Notes: generated by a model from the letters alone, not told the origin. Counted from the stretch's first letter, positions 49,031-60,693 are shown. The stretch is DNA of 64,000 nucleotides from Eublepharis macularius (GCF_028583425.1 NC_072793.1:172957681-173021680); one strand, 5' to 3'. Program-made: numbers and translations.

Positions 49031-50560
49031 AAAAAAATGTTTTGAGATGAGATAGAAAACAGATTTTTAAGAAGTTTCGGTTTGCTACCGCTCACATGAG
49101 ATAAAAACCATGTCCAGCTCACGTTGTTTTTTTAACCTCAGGTGTGCCAAGAACTTTCTGGCAATGCTATTCGACAGATTAGCTATATCCCACATCTTAA
49201 CCCAGGTGTATGTGAGACTAGCCTGTACCTTTAGTTTAAGAACATGTGTGCATTTTATAATATGCTGCCGCAGACCCTTGTCTGGAACAAAACACTGGTT
49301 GAATAAAAGGAAAGCAAGTTTGACAACGGCTTCAATTTCATATTTGCAAGGCATCTGCTCCTATTTTTATAGTACATCTTTCAGACTAATCTTATCATCT
49401 CGTTCATAACAATGATACTTGTATTCTCATGTATTCCATGAGAAAGGTTTACTTAAACTTGGAGAGAAACCCATCTCAGGCCATTGGAATGGACAAATAT
49501 TGGTACCACTTTTTTGTTCAAAATGAACCTGTGAAGAAACTGACATTGGTTTATTCAACATATACCATTTTCTAGCTTTTAGGATGTCAAGATATTAACT
49601 ACAGTTCTTACATTACTCAGCAACGTCTAAAAAAATTGTTTTAAATTATGTGTGCTGTAATTGGTACTTGTGTCTATCATTCTTTTCTTTTCCTGATTTC
49701 TTATCATGTACTATATGTCATAGCAAACAGTGAGATAACTGAGCCTTAAATAACAATTCACTTAGTTCAGTGAGCCGGTGTATAAACATAGCATTGTATA
49801 TACAGATATATTCTAACATCACCACACTGCTGTATCCCAAGATAATCAATGCTTTGTGGTATCTTACCAACCCTTTCTTTCAGCATTATTATATACCTCA
49901 CAGTTTCCTATATTCAATCTCTTAACAAAGCCACGTCCTTCAAATATAATTCAAGATTTCCTCCTGTTTGGTTTTATTCCAGTATATAATAAAAGGATAC
50001 TGTGCCTTTCTAAATTTGTCTGGTAAAGTTCTATTTCCATCCCAGTATTTCTCATAAGCCAATACCTTTCCATGAGCATCATGAACCAGATTTTGCCAAT
50101 CCACCCATAGTTCAAGTGTCATGACCACGTGCTTATCATTCTTGAGATTTATTTATATATTTTTACGGATCTCCTCCACCTTATCCTGACAAAGCATAGC
50201 TGCAGGGATTGTCAAGCAGAATGAATTATTTCCCCACCAGCACAACCAATTATACTTGTTTTCACATTCTAAACGGAGTGTGTTTCTGAGAAAAAAGATA
50301 AATAGGGCAACTGGTTTTTGGATTTTCATTGATTTCAGTGACAGCAGAAACCTCTTATTTTAGTCTTTAGACATGGTGTTTCACCCTTATGGCTGGCTTA
50401 CAAATAATAAAAAACCCTGATGCCAGATATATCACAAAGGCTTCACAGCACAGATGGAGTATGTTACAGATTCTCTACTAGTGGGTTCCCTAGTATTTTA
50501 ATAAGGGCTGAGTGCTGACTGATTCATGCAACAGATGTATTATGAAAACATCCATCACAA
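49031..50560. other. AT-rich interval downstream of unit E
   Basis: No host exon is seen. The minus-strand frame at 49940-50128 (62 codons, with Y-E-K-Y-W and P-F-I-I-Y-W-N) resembles the end of a LINE protein, but I cannot place it with confidence. Confidence 0.35.
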
Positions 50561-50567
50561 CAAGTAT

Positions 50568-50573
50568 TTTATT
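50568..50573 (-). terminator. Poly(A) signal AATAAA overlapping the unit E stop codon
   Basis: On the minus strand the last codons read CAA TAA followed by AA, so AATAAA contains the stop. A GT-rich stretch (TTGTTGTGATGG) follows within 15-25 bases, as expected for a downstream cleavage element. If used, the 3' untranslated part would be a few tens of bases at most. Confidence 0.6.
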
Positions 50574-52457
50574 GCGTCTCCTCTGCATGCATTCTGCGGT
50601 GGGCAGTAAAATGGGAGCTCCACATGAAACTCTTTCCACACTTCAGGCATTTATATGGTTTCTCTCCTGTATGGAATCTCTGATGTGATGAAAGGTCTGT
50701 GCTCCTTCCAAAGCTCTTTCCACACTCCAGGCATTTAAAGGGTCTTTCTCCAGTGTGGATTCTTTGATGCCTAGTAAGAACTTTGCTCCACCTGAAGCGC
50801 TTTCCACATTCCAAGCATTTAAAAGGTTTCTCCCCTGTGTGGATCCTTTCATGAGAATTAAGGCGTGTACTATTGCTGAAGCTTTTCCCGCACTGAATGC
50901 ATTTGTATGGCTTGTCCCCTGAGTGGATTCTCTGATGTAAATTGAGGTTTGAGTTCTGACTGAAGCTCATTCCACACTCCAAGCATTTAAATGGTTTCTC
51001 CCCAGTGTGCATTCTTCGATGTGAAGTCAGGCTGGAGCTCACACTGAAGCTCTTCCCACACTCTAGACATTTATAGGGTTTCTCCCCTGTGTGGATCCTC
51101 TTATGTCTAATAAAGCTTGGGCTCTGACTAAAGCTCATTCCACATTCCAAGCATTTAAATGGTTTCTCTGGCTTGTGAATTCTTTCATGTGAACTAAGGT
51201 ACGTTCTGTGGCTGAAGCTCTCGCCACATTCCAGGCATTTGTATGGCTTGTCCCCAGAGTGGCTTCTCTGATGCGAAGTAAGGACTGAGCTGTGACTAAA
51301 GCTCTTCCCACACTCTTGGCATTTATATGGCTTGTCCCCAGAGTGATTTCTCTGATGAGAAGTGAGAGCTGAACTGTGACTGAAGCTCATTCCACATTCT
51401 TGACATTTGTATGGTTTCTCCCCTGTATGCACTCTCTGATGTGAAGTAAGATGTTCACTCCGACTAAAACATTTTCCACACTCCAGGCATTTATATGGTT
51501 TTTCACCTGTGTGTATCCGTTGGTGTGAACGAAGGCTTGCATTATCACGGCAGCTTGTCCCACACTCCAAGCATTTATATGGTTTCTCTCCTGTGTGGAT
51601 TCTTTGATGTCTGCTAAGAGTTGCACTGTAAGCAAAGCTCTTCCCACACTCAAGACATTTATATGGTTTCTCCCCTGTGTGAGTTCTCTGATGTGAATGA
51701 AGATTTGTACTATCACTGAAGCTTTTTCCACATTCCAGGCATTTATATGGTTTCTCTCCTGTGTGGATTCTTTGATGTCTACTGAGGCTTGTGCTATCAC
51801 TGAAGCCTTTTCCACACTCTTGGCATTTATATGGTTTCTCTCCTGTATGGATTCTTTGATGTGTAGTAAGACTTGCACTGTAAGGAAAACTCTTTCCACA
51901 CACTAAGCAGTGAAAAGGTTTCTCACCTGTGTGGATTCTTTGATGGGAACTAAGGCTGGTGCTATCACTGAAGCTCTTTCCACACTCCAGGCATTTATAG
52001 GGTTTCTCCCCTCTGTGAATTCTTTGATGTGTAGAAAGAGTTGTGCTCCGGCTGAAGCTCTTTCCACACTCCAAGCATTTATAGGGTTTCTCTCCTGTGT
52101 GGATTCTTTGATGCAAAGTGAGGCTTCGGCTGTCACTGAAGCTTTTTCCACATTCCAAGCATTTATATGGTTTCTCTGCAGTGTGGATTTTGAAATGCAT
52201 ATTAAGGTTTGATTTAGAACTGAATGTCTTCCCACACACCAGGCACTCAATTCTTGTTTCTTTGCAATTGTCCTGTCGGACTGATATCCGATCTGCCTGG
52301 GCATCATTATCGCAGTCAACAATATCCCAATTTTGGGCCTGGCTTTTCTCCTGGTCCCTTAATTCCTCTGGATTCCCAGGTTCTCCTCCTTCCATCTTGA
52401 TCACTTCCAATGAAGCCTCAGGCAGTGCTCCGCAGTCTTCACTGTCTTGTCTGTCAG
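50569..52457 (-). CDS. Unit E C2H2 zinc-finger exon (20 fingers)
   Basis: The minus-strand acceptor CTGTTTATTGTAG lies just above 52457, and the exon joins in phase 1 to 54783. The full product is 675 codons. About 65 residues of acidic linker ([13 protein letters not shown]) come first, then 20 complete C2H2 fingers up to the stop at 50569. Helix residues -1,2,3,6 in order are SSNM, DRSL, RTTT, DTSS, YAST, DTSR, DTNS, YATR, DASS, REHS, HSAS, HSVS, HTYS, QPSR, VSSS, QSNL, NTRS, WKVR, RTDS, WSHA. Finger 9 has C for the core F; fingers 14 and 20 have F for the core L. Three linkers read H-S-G-D-K-P. It should be a nuclear DNA-binding protein. No named orthologue is recognised. Confidence 0.95.
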
Positions 52458-52639
52458 CTACAATAAACAGAGGAAAAACATGATTAAGAATGCTATTGGA
52501 AGAGGAAATGGAGCCTCTGATCAAACTGAGCTAACTCTTGTGGAATGTGGCTCCATTCTCTCTGTTTCGTTTCCTACCTTTTCATAGGACAGAGACAGCT
52601 TTGAAAGTTGTAGAGAATAACCTTCATCTGCACAGACAA

Positions 52640-53460
52640 AATTAGATTCCAGTAGCACCTTAGAAACCAATAAAATTTCCTAGATATAAACTTTCATGAG
52701 TCAAAGTAATAAAGGCGATGGGATTGCAAAATATCACATTACCTGGTTGCTGTACATGTTATCTTGCTCTGTTTATGTGTAATCCTGCTCCCACGGTTTT
52801 GTTTTTTATACTTAAGTAATACTATTTGCTGCATTCTGCAACATATCATTTCTAACAATTTATGCTGTGTTTCAGATTTCTGTAATCCTAGCATTATTCC
52901 ATTGCTTATTTACTACTTATTTATTTAATTTTATTGACTACACTGACTTGCACTGTGCAATCCGCCTTGACTCTCAGTGAGACAGGCAAACAATATATAA
53001 ATAAATATGGGTTACTTGCTGGTTTATGCACTGTGCTCATCAACCACTTCCATTTACTTTCATCCAACAACTGAGACTGAACCAGGACATTCTGCTACTG
53101 GCTTTAAAGTGGCTGTCCTGAAACAGAGAAACTTTAAGGGCAGATTACAATGTAAGATTGAGGAATTTGTTCATAAATTTAGGATAATGGACACCCAGAG
53201 CGGGATACAGACATGGGATTCTTCCCTTTCTGCATTTCCTCCCTGCTCTGATCAAGCTGATTATATTTTGTATTGTACTTTTGCATCCTGGCTCACTTCA
53301 TTGTAACATCCCTCCCAAGTTCTGATTGGGATATAAGTGCTCAGGGATCTCCATTTCTGCTTGTATCTGATGAAGGGAGTTTGATTCTCGAACGCTTATA
53401 ACCTGCAAAATCTTGTTATTCTTTAAGGCACTACTGGATTTGAATCTTGAATTTGAGTGT
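52640..53460. other. Unit E intron 2, repeat-bearing
   Basis: Diverged family A-like pieces lie at 52640-52700 (plus) and 53365-53450 (minus). An L2-like 3' end (AATCCGCCTTGACTCTCAG then AAATAAATA) is at 52960-53008. No KRAB-B exon was found between 52457 and 54783. Confidence 0.45.
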
Positions 53461-53799
53461 GTCAGCATTTGTGATGTAGTGATGGCCACAAGCATGGATA
53501 GCTTTGAAATCCCAGCAGCCTCCTGTGTCTGTGTGCCAGTGGGTGAGGTGGGAGTAGATTGAACCAGCCGTTGCCACACAACGTGCCTTCTTCCAGGCCC
53601 AGCTCAAGATGCTGAATTAACATGATGCTGGAGTGGATTCTACCCCTCATCCTACCACACCACTGAAAAAAGTTTATTGATTTGATTGATTGATTTATAC
53701 CCCACCTTTCCTTTTGGCTCAAGTGTGAAACCTTCTTCCAATCTAAGGAGGCTTCCTCCAATGTAAGTGTGAGGAGGCAACTTCAGGGGAAGGTCTTGA

Positions 53800-53905
53800 C
53801 CCCTATGCGCTATTGTTGACCCTCTAGAGTAACTGATGGGTCACTGTGTGAGACCCAATGCTGGGCTAGATAGACCACTGGGTTGATCCAGCAACAAAAC
53901 AATCC
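53800..53905 (+). repeat. CR1/L2-type LINE extreme 3' end
   Basis: CAATGCTGGGCTAGATAGAC and TTGATCCAGCA match the end of the 20790-21385 element. Confidence 0.6.
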
Positions 53906-54782
53906 CTTAACACTACTTCTGCTGCTCTCTTGAAGTAGAAAACCTTCCATTCCAGCTATTGGGTCAAGCTCCAGGGCAAAACCGCACCGGCGTTGGTGAA
54001 TGATCTATCTTCCAGAGAAACTGGGCTATTAACAGCTTGACCAAGAACCCCAGTGGGGCAAGGAATGCCAGAAAGGAAACTCAAAACCCTTCCACTGCAA
54101 GGCCTGGCCCTGTGCTCTCCCACAGAGCCACTGCCCCTCCCCATAGATTCGTCAGCTGGAAAACTGAACTGAGGAGAATGCTGACGTGTTCCACTCAGCG
54201 GTTCAATTTTTTTCCTAGTGGTCTCCTAGTAGGCTGGTTTTTGCTTTTTTGGTGGTGGCACTGACACTCCAACACAAGTTACCAGTATAAGTATAATCCT
54301 TATCTTTCCTCCACAGTTTATATAAGGCGGTTTTATTCAGAACAGCATTTAGCTGAGGTTTTAACACTGGTGGTTCAGTTTGGAAGGAAAGTAACGTTGG
54401 TAGGGTTTTTTAAAAAAAATATCATTCGTGAATGGTTGATATGACACCATTTTTGAATTTCAGGTTCAGATTTCTGTGTAAGGTTTGTTCTTATTGTTGA
54501 CCTCCTCAAGTGGGAAGACCTTTAATAAGTCAATTATTGCAGAGCAGTTATAGCAACGGTCATCAACTATGACTTGAAACATGAGAAGCGACTGACTTTG
54601 CAAGCTTCATGCTTTCCAAATAATATGTCTTACACAAAGTCAAACCAGGGTCCAATCGGCGAGATGGAGGCACTGCAGGCCAGTACGGGGCACCGGCTCA
54701 CATTAGAACCCCAACGCTAATCATCAACACCAGCAATTAAAACCCTCTGACAAATTTTGATCAGGAGCAAGTGGATCCTTAC

Positions 54783-54906
54783 CAAGAGAGGACGTGTTCC
54801 CAGCGTTTCCCACTGCATTCCTGCAAAGAGTGTTTCGGCTAAAATCTGGCAGAACCGGCCGTCTGTTGGCAAAATGCTCAGCTGCCTCTTCAAAGATCGC
54901 CAGCCT
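54783..54906 (-). CDS. Unit E strongly diverged KRAB-A-like exon
   Basis: A 124-nt exon on the minus strand, from acceptor TTAATTCCCTAG to donor TTG|GTAAGG. It enters phase 0 from the M-D-P-A-Q leader and leaves phase 1 into the finger exon. The 41 residues align with KRAB-A from its start (A-I-F-E-E-A-A-E-H-F beside [10 protein letters not shown]) to its end (N-T-S-S-L beside N-V-A-S-L). But the E-E-W core is R-R-P, and M-L-E-N-F is replaced by G-N-A-G. One codon is missing compared with the usual 127 nt. TRIM28 binding is therefore unlikely. The frame is open throughout and both splice sites look good. It could be a decayed but still spliced domain, or one with a new role. Confidence 0.7.
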
Positions 54907-55197
54907 CTAGGGAATTAAAAACCCACATTATTTCTCATCACAAATAATTGCACTCTCAACACACAGACTCCTGCTCGCTACCTGAAAAGCAAAAAAAAAA
55001 AGGGGGGGGTTAACAATATTTTCTGGCGATTCGGTTTCGTTTTCTCGGCCATGTCGGACGCTCCTCTCTGCACGTCTGAGAGAGGAAGCGTCCGAGCAGC
55101 CTGACCGGGCCCCAGATACTGTGAAGGAACTTGTCAAACATTTAAAGCGGTAGCTTATAAAATAAATCTCAAAGAATATTGCATTAATCACAAAAAT

Positions 55198-56206
55198 GAC
55201 TGTTTCCTAGGCACCTTCTGAGAACTGAATCTTGGGAGAGCAGAAAAAGACCGTATGGAGACTGTGGTAATCCTGATTCTCAGACATCTGTATCATGAAT
55301 GTTTCCCGCCTTTTTAAAAAAAAAAAGAAAAAGAAAAATTGTGCCCATTCTGAGTTTACAGCTATTGAGTATCTGTAGAGTCCCCCATCCAGGGAAAGAA
55401 ACTTTTCAAAAATGGGATCCTAGGCCCAAAAACCTGTGATGGTGCAGAGAATAATATTCTTGCTGAGGAAAAGTTTCTTCCTTCAATCCTGAGGCAATTA
55501 GGGACCTGCTTATAGCGTTCAGACTGTGGCAGAGAAGCCACGGACAATATTCAGGCTGCGAAGGGGCCTGCAATAAGTTGGCAGGCAGACATTCAGTGGA
55601 GAGAGCTCAGTCTCTCCACTCAGCTGGGTGCTCTTGGAGACCAACGTACATTTATTTAAGGAATTTTTAACCTGCCTTTCACTCAGCGTGGCTCAAGGCA
55701 GGATATAATGTCACCTAGAGGTCAGGAAAGATCCTGCACTCCTTTCCACAAGCTAGGCAAGACTGAATTACCCAAGAGGGCTTTCTATTGCTGCAACATA
55801 AGAAATAGCTCAAAGAAATACCTTGGAAAGGGACACGGACTGGAGACTAGGCAACTGAGTACTGTCTGCTGATGTAGATAATGCTCCTGCTGGGCAGTTC
55901 AACATTGCCAAAGGTCATAGAGTTAGAAGGGGTCTTACAGACCGTCTAGTCCAACCCCCTGCCCAATGCAGAAACAGGATAAAGCATCCATAACACATAT
56001 TCATCCAACCACTCCTTGAAGGCTGCCCACCACATCCCTAGGGAGCTGATTCCACTGTCATGTCCGTGGCTTCTCTGCCACAGACTGAATGCTATAAGCA
56101 GGTCCCTCAGGATACAGATGTCTGAGAATCAGGATTACCACAGTCTCCACACGGTCTTTTTCTGCTCTCCCAAGATTCAGTTCTCAGAAGGTGCCTAGGA
56201 AACAGT
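55198..56206. repeat. Inverted duplication in unit E intron 1
   Basis: 55198-55294 is the reverse complement of 56112-56206 (GACTGTTTCCTAGGCACCTT against its complement), at over 90% identity by eye. 55500-55548 is the reverse complement of 56062-56108 (GTGGCAGAGAAGCCACGGAC). The left arm has about 200 bp extra between the two parts. A CR1 piece lies between or next to the arms. Confidence 0.85.
55910..56065 (-). mobile_element. CR1 LINE 3' fragment, minus
   Basis: On the plus strand, TCATAGAGTTAGAAGGGGTC and CGTCTAGTCCAACCCCCTGC are the reverse complement of the CR1 3' end, running to GGGAGCTGATTCCACTG. Confidence 0.85.
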
Positions 56207-56706
56207 CGGGATAGAACTGTAATCAACTAAACTAAATTAAACTGGTATAAAGGGAGAGCAAGAAAAAGCTCTATCCATTTCTTCCACCTCCATCTCTAAT
56301 TTAACAAAGCTCTGTAAGCCTCTAGGCTCTATATAAAATCCTGCCCAGCTGGCCACCTTCAACCTGTGATAGGGCTTTGCATGCCTGCACTTTCTCTCTG
56401 AAGTCAAGCAACTGATCTGTAGGCGCTACTGGGCCCTGTGGGTGAATTAGGAAGGGAGAGAAGGTAGCAGTGAGTTACAGGACTCTAAGAGATGCCATTA
56501 AGAAAGAACTGAGAAACAAGGGGTCCTGGCCTGTTTCTCCAGCCAGTGCAGTCACATACACCCCACCCAATGTCACTTTGACAAGGACATTCTGGATTTC
56601 ATGAAGTATTAAGGGGAAAAAACAACGTTCAAATAATAGGCAGTCTATCGTCTATATAGCTAACCAATTGATTGACAGCTCTTGATTATTGGTTATGCCA
56701 GAAGAC

Positions 56707-57115
56707 TGTCATGTTCTGCCAGGAGATTCTCTTAGACTAGGCTAGAGGAGTTAAAGGTCTTTATTAAGAGATTTCCACCAGTAGAGGACAGTACAAAGCA
56801 ATTACGAGGAATACCAGGGCAAGGGCCAGTGGGCTAGTTATACCCTCCTCTCTCCTCCCCCTTTTTCGAGCAGAAGTCTGTAAGACTTGGTCATGTTCTC
56901 TCACAGCAAAGCTGGAAGGGGGAAGAGAGGCAAGCGCACCAAAGCCCCAAGGTCATTCAGCTGGCTCCCAGGTGCCTCAAGCTCCACCCACCCCCACACC
57001 TATAGATAAGACAGCTGAGTGCAGGATAGCAATAGCAGAGAAAATAGCAAGAGAACAGCAGAACGACAAACTATCTATTCCCCCGATCCCTCAGCGTAAA
57101 AGACATCACTGACAT
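56707..57115 (-). mobile_element. Candidate solo LTR (fossil)
   Basis: Read on the minus strand, about 410 bp begins TGTCAGTGATG and ends AGAACATGACA. In the expected order it holds a TATA-like GGGTATAACT, then an AATAAAG poly(A) site about 120 bp later. No internal retroviral sequence adjoins it and no target duplication is clear, so the family and exact ends are uncertain. It looks moderately old. Confidence 0.4.
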
Positions 57116-57462
57116 AGGAAAGAGACCATCCCAGAGGAGTAAGCTGTGCTCATTTTTTTGCAGCGAAGTGAGTGAGTCAGAGCTTACTTCATTAGGTGCA
57201 TAGGCGTGTACATTCATTAGGGAGATACATTTCCAGTAAAAGTGCCATAAAGTAGAAGTAGAAAGGGAGGAAGATGTTACAAAGAGAGGCTATGTTTTAA
57301 AGGATCCAGGTAAAACAGCAACTAGTAAATAAAGTACAAAAAGTAAATAAAGAACAAAACACATTTCAAAGGATTCAAGCATACCTGAGAAGCTTCAAGT
57401 AATTAACAGTTTCTGTTGCCTATAACTTGAAGCATAAATATGTCTTCCCACAGATGTATACG

Positions 57463-57545
57463 CCGTGCATCTGATGAAGTGAGCTCTGAATCATGAATGC
57501 TAATGCCAGAATAAATGTTGCTTGTCTTCAAGGTGCCCCAAGGCT
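57463..57545 (-). repeat. Old family A-related repeat, minus
   Basis: CATCTGATGAAGTGAGCTCT at its plus-strand start and TCTTCAAGGTGCCCCAAGGC at its end match the reverse complement of family A, with many substitutions. Confidence 0.55.
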
Positions 57546-57650
57546 TCTGTTTTGTTTCAAAGGCAAGGGAGAGGCTCCTTTGGCTCCGGTAAACAAGGAG
57601 GAGAAACTCGAGGTGTCCCGGGTACACCTCCCTGATGATTCACCCCTTAC

Positions 57651-57733
57651 CTGAGCAGGATCCATAGTAGCCCTTTCCACTCCGCCCCAAAGACGAACGA
57701 ATCTGGATGGGGAATCCAGCGCTCTTCCAGGGC
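57651..57733 (-). CDS. Unit E leader coding exon (M-D-P-A-Q)
   Basis: On the minus strand: acceptor TTGTTTTCCTTGCCAG, start codon at 57665, and donor CAG|GTAAGG beyond 57651. It encodes M-D-P-A-Q in phase 0, the same leader type as units A, B and D. The 68-nt untranslated part does not obviously align with theirs. The start is supported by the leader pattern and by continuous phase across all three exons of unit E. Confidence 0.85.
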
Positions 57734-58255
57734 CTGGCAAGGAAAACAAAGGAAACGGGAAGATTTTAAAACTCCACAGACATTTAGCACTTCTTTGCAG
57801 AATCTGCATTTGTCTTCCAGGTTGGATCAAGGAGCAGGGCCTGAGCTAGAACTCCCCCCCCCCCAATGGGATGAGCCAAACGGGTCTTGGTTTATTTTCT
57901 CCCACTCTTCACTTTTCCCATTTTGCTCAAATGTCTAGACAGACCTTCCCTTCTCTGCCTTCACGCTCTCTCGCTCTTTCTATCCCTCCCTCCCCCCTTT
58001 CTTTCCCAGATGTCGGCAACCTTTTTAAAGAGAGCCAGCATGGTATAGGAGTTAGAGTGCAAGAGTAGGATTTGAGAGATCCAGGTTTGAATCCTCATAA
58101 TGGCTGCCCTTGGGCCAGTCACATACTCTTGACCTAACCTACCACACAGGGTTGTTGCGAGAATAAAATTAAGGACAGGAGTACAGTATAAGCTGCTTTG
58201 GGCCACCACTAGAGAGAAAGAGGGGATATAAATGAAGTAATAATAAATAATAAAC

Positions 58256-58495
58256 GTTCAATTTATATACCACCCTTCAGGATGACTTAACACCCATTCA
58301 GAGTGGTTTTAAAAAGTATGTTATTATTATCCCCACAACAACAATCACCCTATCAGGTGGGTGGGGCTGAGAGAGCTCAGAGAAGCTGTGACTGACTCAA
58401 AGTCACCCAAGGTTGGCTTCAAGTGGAGGAGTGGGGAATCAAACCCCATTCTCCAGATTAGAGTCCTGCACTCTTAACCGCTACAACAAACTGGC
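58256..58495 (-). repeat. tRNA-derived SINE (Sauria-type), minus
   Basis: Near-identical in order to 5510-5750: TTTATATACCACCCTTCAGG, then CAAAGTCACCC, then CACTCTTAACCGCTACAACA at the tRNA-like head. Confidence 0.85.
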
Positions 58496-59360
58496 TACAA
58501 AAGAAGTAAATAAATAAAAAAAAAATCAAAGAGCCAAACCACCTCCAAATTCAGAGCAAGAGATCAACAGAGAGCCAGTAGAAGAAAGCCCATTTGACTA
58601 AGTGGAAATAATATTTATTTGGATTATTTCTATGCCACCTCTTCATATAGCCTGCTTGAGGCAGCTTACAAAATAAAATATAATATCACCACCGAACCCC
58701 TAAAGTCACAACCACTGAAAATAAATCAGAAACCCAGCATTAATTTAAAATCCCCAGTAAGACCACAAAAGGAGCTTAAAGCATGTAGTAAGTACCTTTA
58801 AAAATTTACAAATATAACGTGACAGATAATTGAAGTGTTAATTAATTACCCATAAACACTTCCACACCCCAACCACGGATTGCTGCAAGTCCTTTATTAT
58901 TATTATTATTATTAGGAAGTGGCCAACGATCTAGATGGATAATTGATCTCTATATAGCTAGCTTTTATAAGCCAGCTAGCATGGTGTAGAGATCGGATAT
59001 CAGGCTAGGATTTGGGAAGCCAAGGTTCAGATCTTCACTGTGTCACGGAAGGTGGCTGGCTGACCCTGAGCCAGCCACATTCTTTCAGCCTAACCTACCT
59101 CACAGGTCTGCTGTTGTTGTCAGGATAAAATGGAGTAGTGGAGAAGAGAATAAGTTACTTTGGTTTCACATCAGGAGGAAGGCAGGGCATAAATGAATCA
59201 ATTAAAAAGATAAATTACCTCCAAGAGATCGACAGAAAGCCAGAACAAGAAAGACCATTTGCTTAACTGGAAATATTATTTATTTATCTGGATTACTTCT
59301 GTGCCATATTTCCTTACATCCTGCTTGAGACACCTTATGAAGGAAAGCAGAATAACACTA

Positions 59361-59888
59361 TGTCACACCCCAGGACACTTGCACCAGGTGGGAGGGGGTG
59401 GGAGAGAAGGGCTGGGACATGGTCATTGTTCTTAGCAAGCCAGCTGCCCTGTAACGGGGCAGAATGAGGCAACTTGGAGACTAGTAAGGGCAGGGCTGGA
59501 ACAGACAGGAACAAAGACTTACTGGAGGACAAAGGTCTCCTTGGGAGAAATGACCTACTGAGGAGTAGCCATAGGGCAGGAGCAACTTGGAGAGTCCAGG
59601 AGAAGGCGGATAAAAAAACACCAAGCCGAAGGAGATCAGCGTGGAAGCACCTGGCTGGAACCAGAGAAGGGGAGTGGCCTGGTGTCTGTACAGTGGGCAG
59701 GGAAACAGGACTTTGTGGCCCAGAGGCCACAGCTACCACTGGGCCCGTCTGCGTGGCCTAACTACAGCTGGTTGTAAAAGAGAAGGAGGCTAAGGAGCTA
59801 CCAAGACCTCAGCTGGGGAAGCAGGCCTAAGAACCTGAGTGAAAGCAGGTGGGGGTATTAAAGGAAAAAACCAGCCCCAGATGCAGGA
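59361..59888. mobile_element. Unidentified insertion in the right duplicate
   Basis: Absent from the left copy, so an insertion by comparison. It begins TGTCACACCCCAGG and runs to about CCCCAGATGCAGG. It is purine-rich on the plus strand, with a TATTAAAGGAAAAA stretch near the end. The TG and CA limits hint at LTR kinship, but no target duplication is visible and no family is named. Confidence 0.4.
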
Positions 59889-60693
59889 TGACTGTTAATT
59901 TTGGAAACTGCCGATCAGAAATCCAGCATTAATTTTAAAAATCTGGCAAGATTGTTAAAAGAGCCTAAAATAGACAACTTGAATATGACAGATAATTAAA
60001 AATGTTAATTGACAAGCAATACAATTTTCTGCAGCCCACTGGTTGGTTGTTCAGAGTCCTTTATTAGGAAGTGACACACAAGAGATGTCCCTCTGTACAC
60101 AGGAGCACCATGTACAATTGTTTCAAAGCACTGGCATAGATCTGTACATGGCTTGCGCTTGAATTGCTGGCAATGTTCACCTCTACGTACCTTTCTGTAA
60201 AGCATCTCTAAGATGGCCTTTTGTCCCATAGAAATCTTTGCCTGCATCCCACCTCTATACCCGAATACGTTCATTTCCTAGCCATATTTGGTTCCATACT
60301 GAGCCACATTTGTATTTAGAGCCATAGGGGGGCAAACTCCTGCTCTGTTCTCCCTTCTGCAAAGCCCTCCCTCGGCCACCAGAGATTCCTCACTTTTCTG
60401 GCTACATTTTAATTCTCAAATCAAACCCTTTTAAGTCCTTTTGTAGAACAACAGAATTCACAGCAAGAAAGTGGAGGTGGGGCATCAATTACACACTGCA
60501 TTGTGCCACCAGCAACTTTCCCCAAAAGTTTTCTATTCTATTAAAATAAAGTTTGGGAGAGATTAAGTGTTAGAAGACAGATGCCTGCTGGGGATCATAC
60601 GAAAAAGAGTCCACAAAGTTCAGGAATCAGAAGATAAGGTCTGCGAAAAGCGTAAACAGAAAAGATGGTTAGAAATATTGGAGATTCTGGAGA

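Larger units (their letters stand above)
58029..60075 (+). repeat. Tandem duplication of about 0.7 kb with private insertions
   Basis: Left copy 58029-58920 and right copy 58975-60075 each start with a Sauria SINE (58029-58240; 58975-59205). Both continue with GACAGAAAGCCAG-type sequence, a CTGGATTA(T/C)TTCT block, AATCCAGCATTAATTTTAAAA and AATGACAGATAATTAAA-type sequence, then CCTTTATTA...AGGAAGTG. The left copy has a minus SINE inserted at 58256-58495. The right copy has about 530 bp inserted at 59361-59888. Confidence 0.75.

Noticed and set aside
49940-50128. 62-codon minus-strand frame as a host exon
   Set aside because: It starts and stops without splice sites and looks more like the end of a LINE protein; kept only as a remark.
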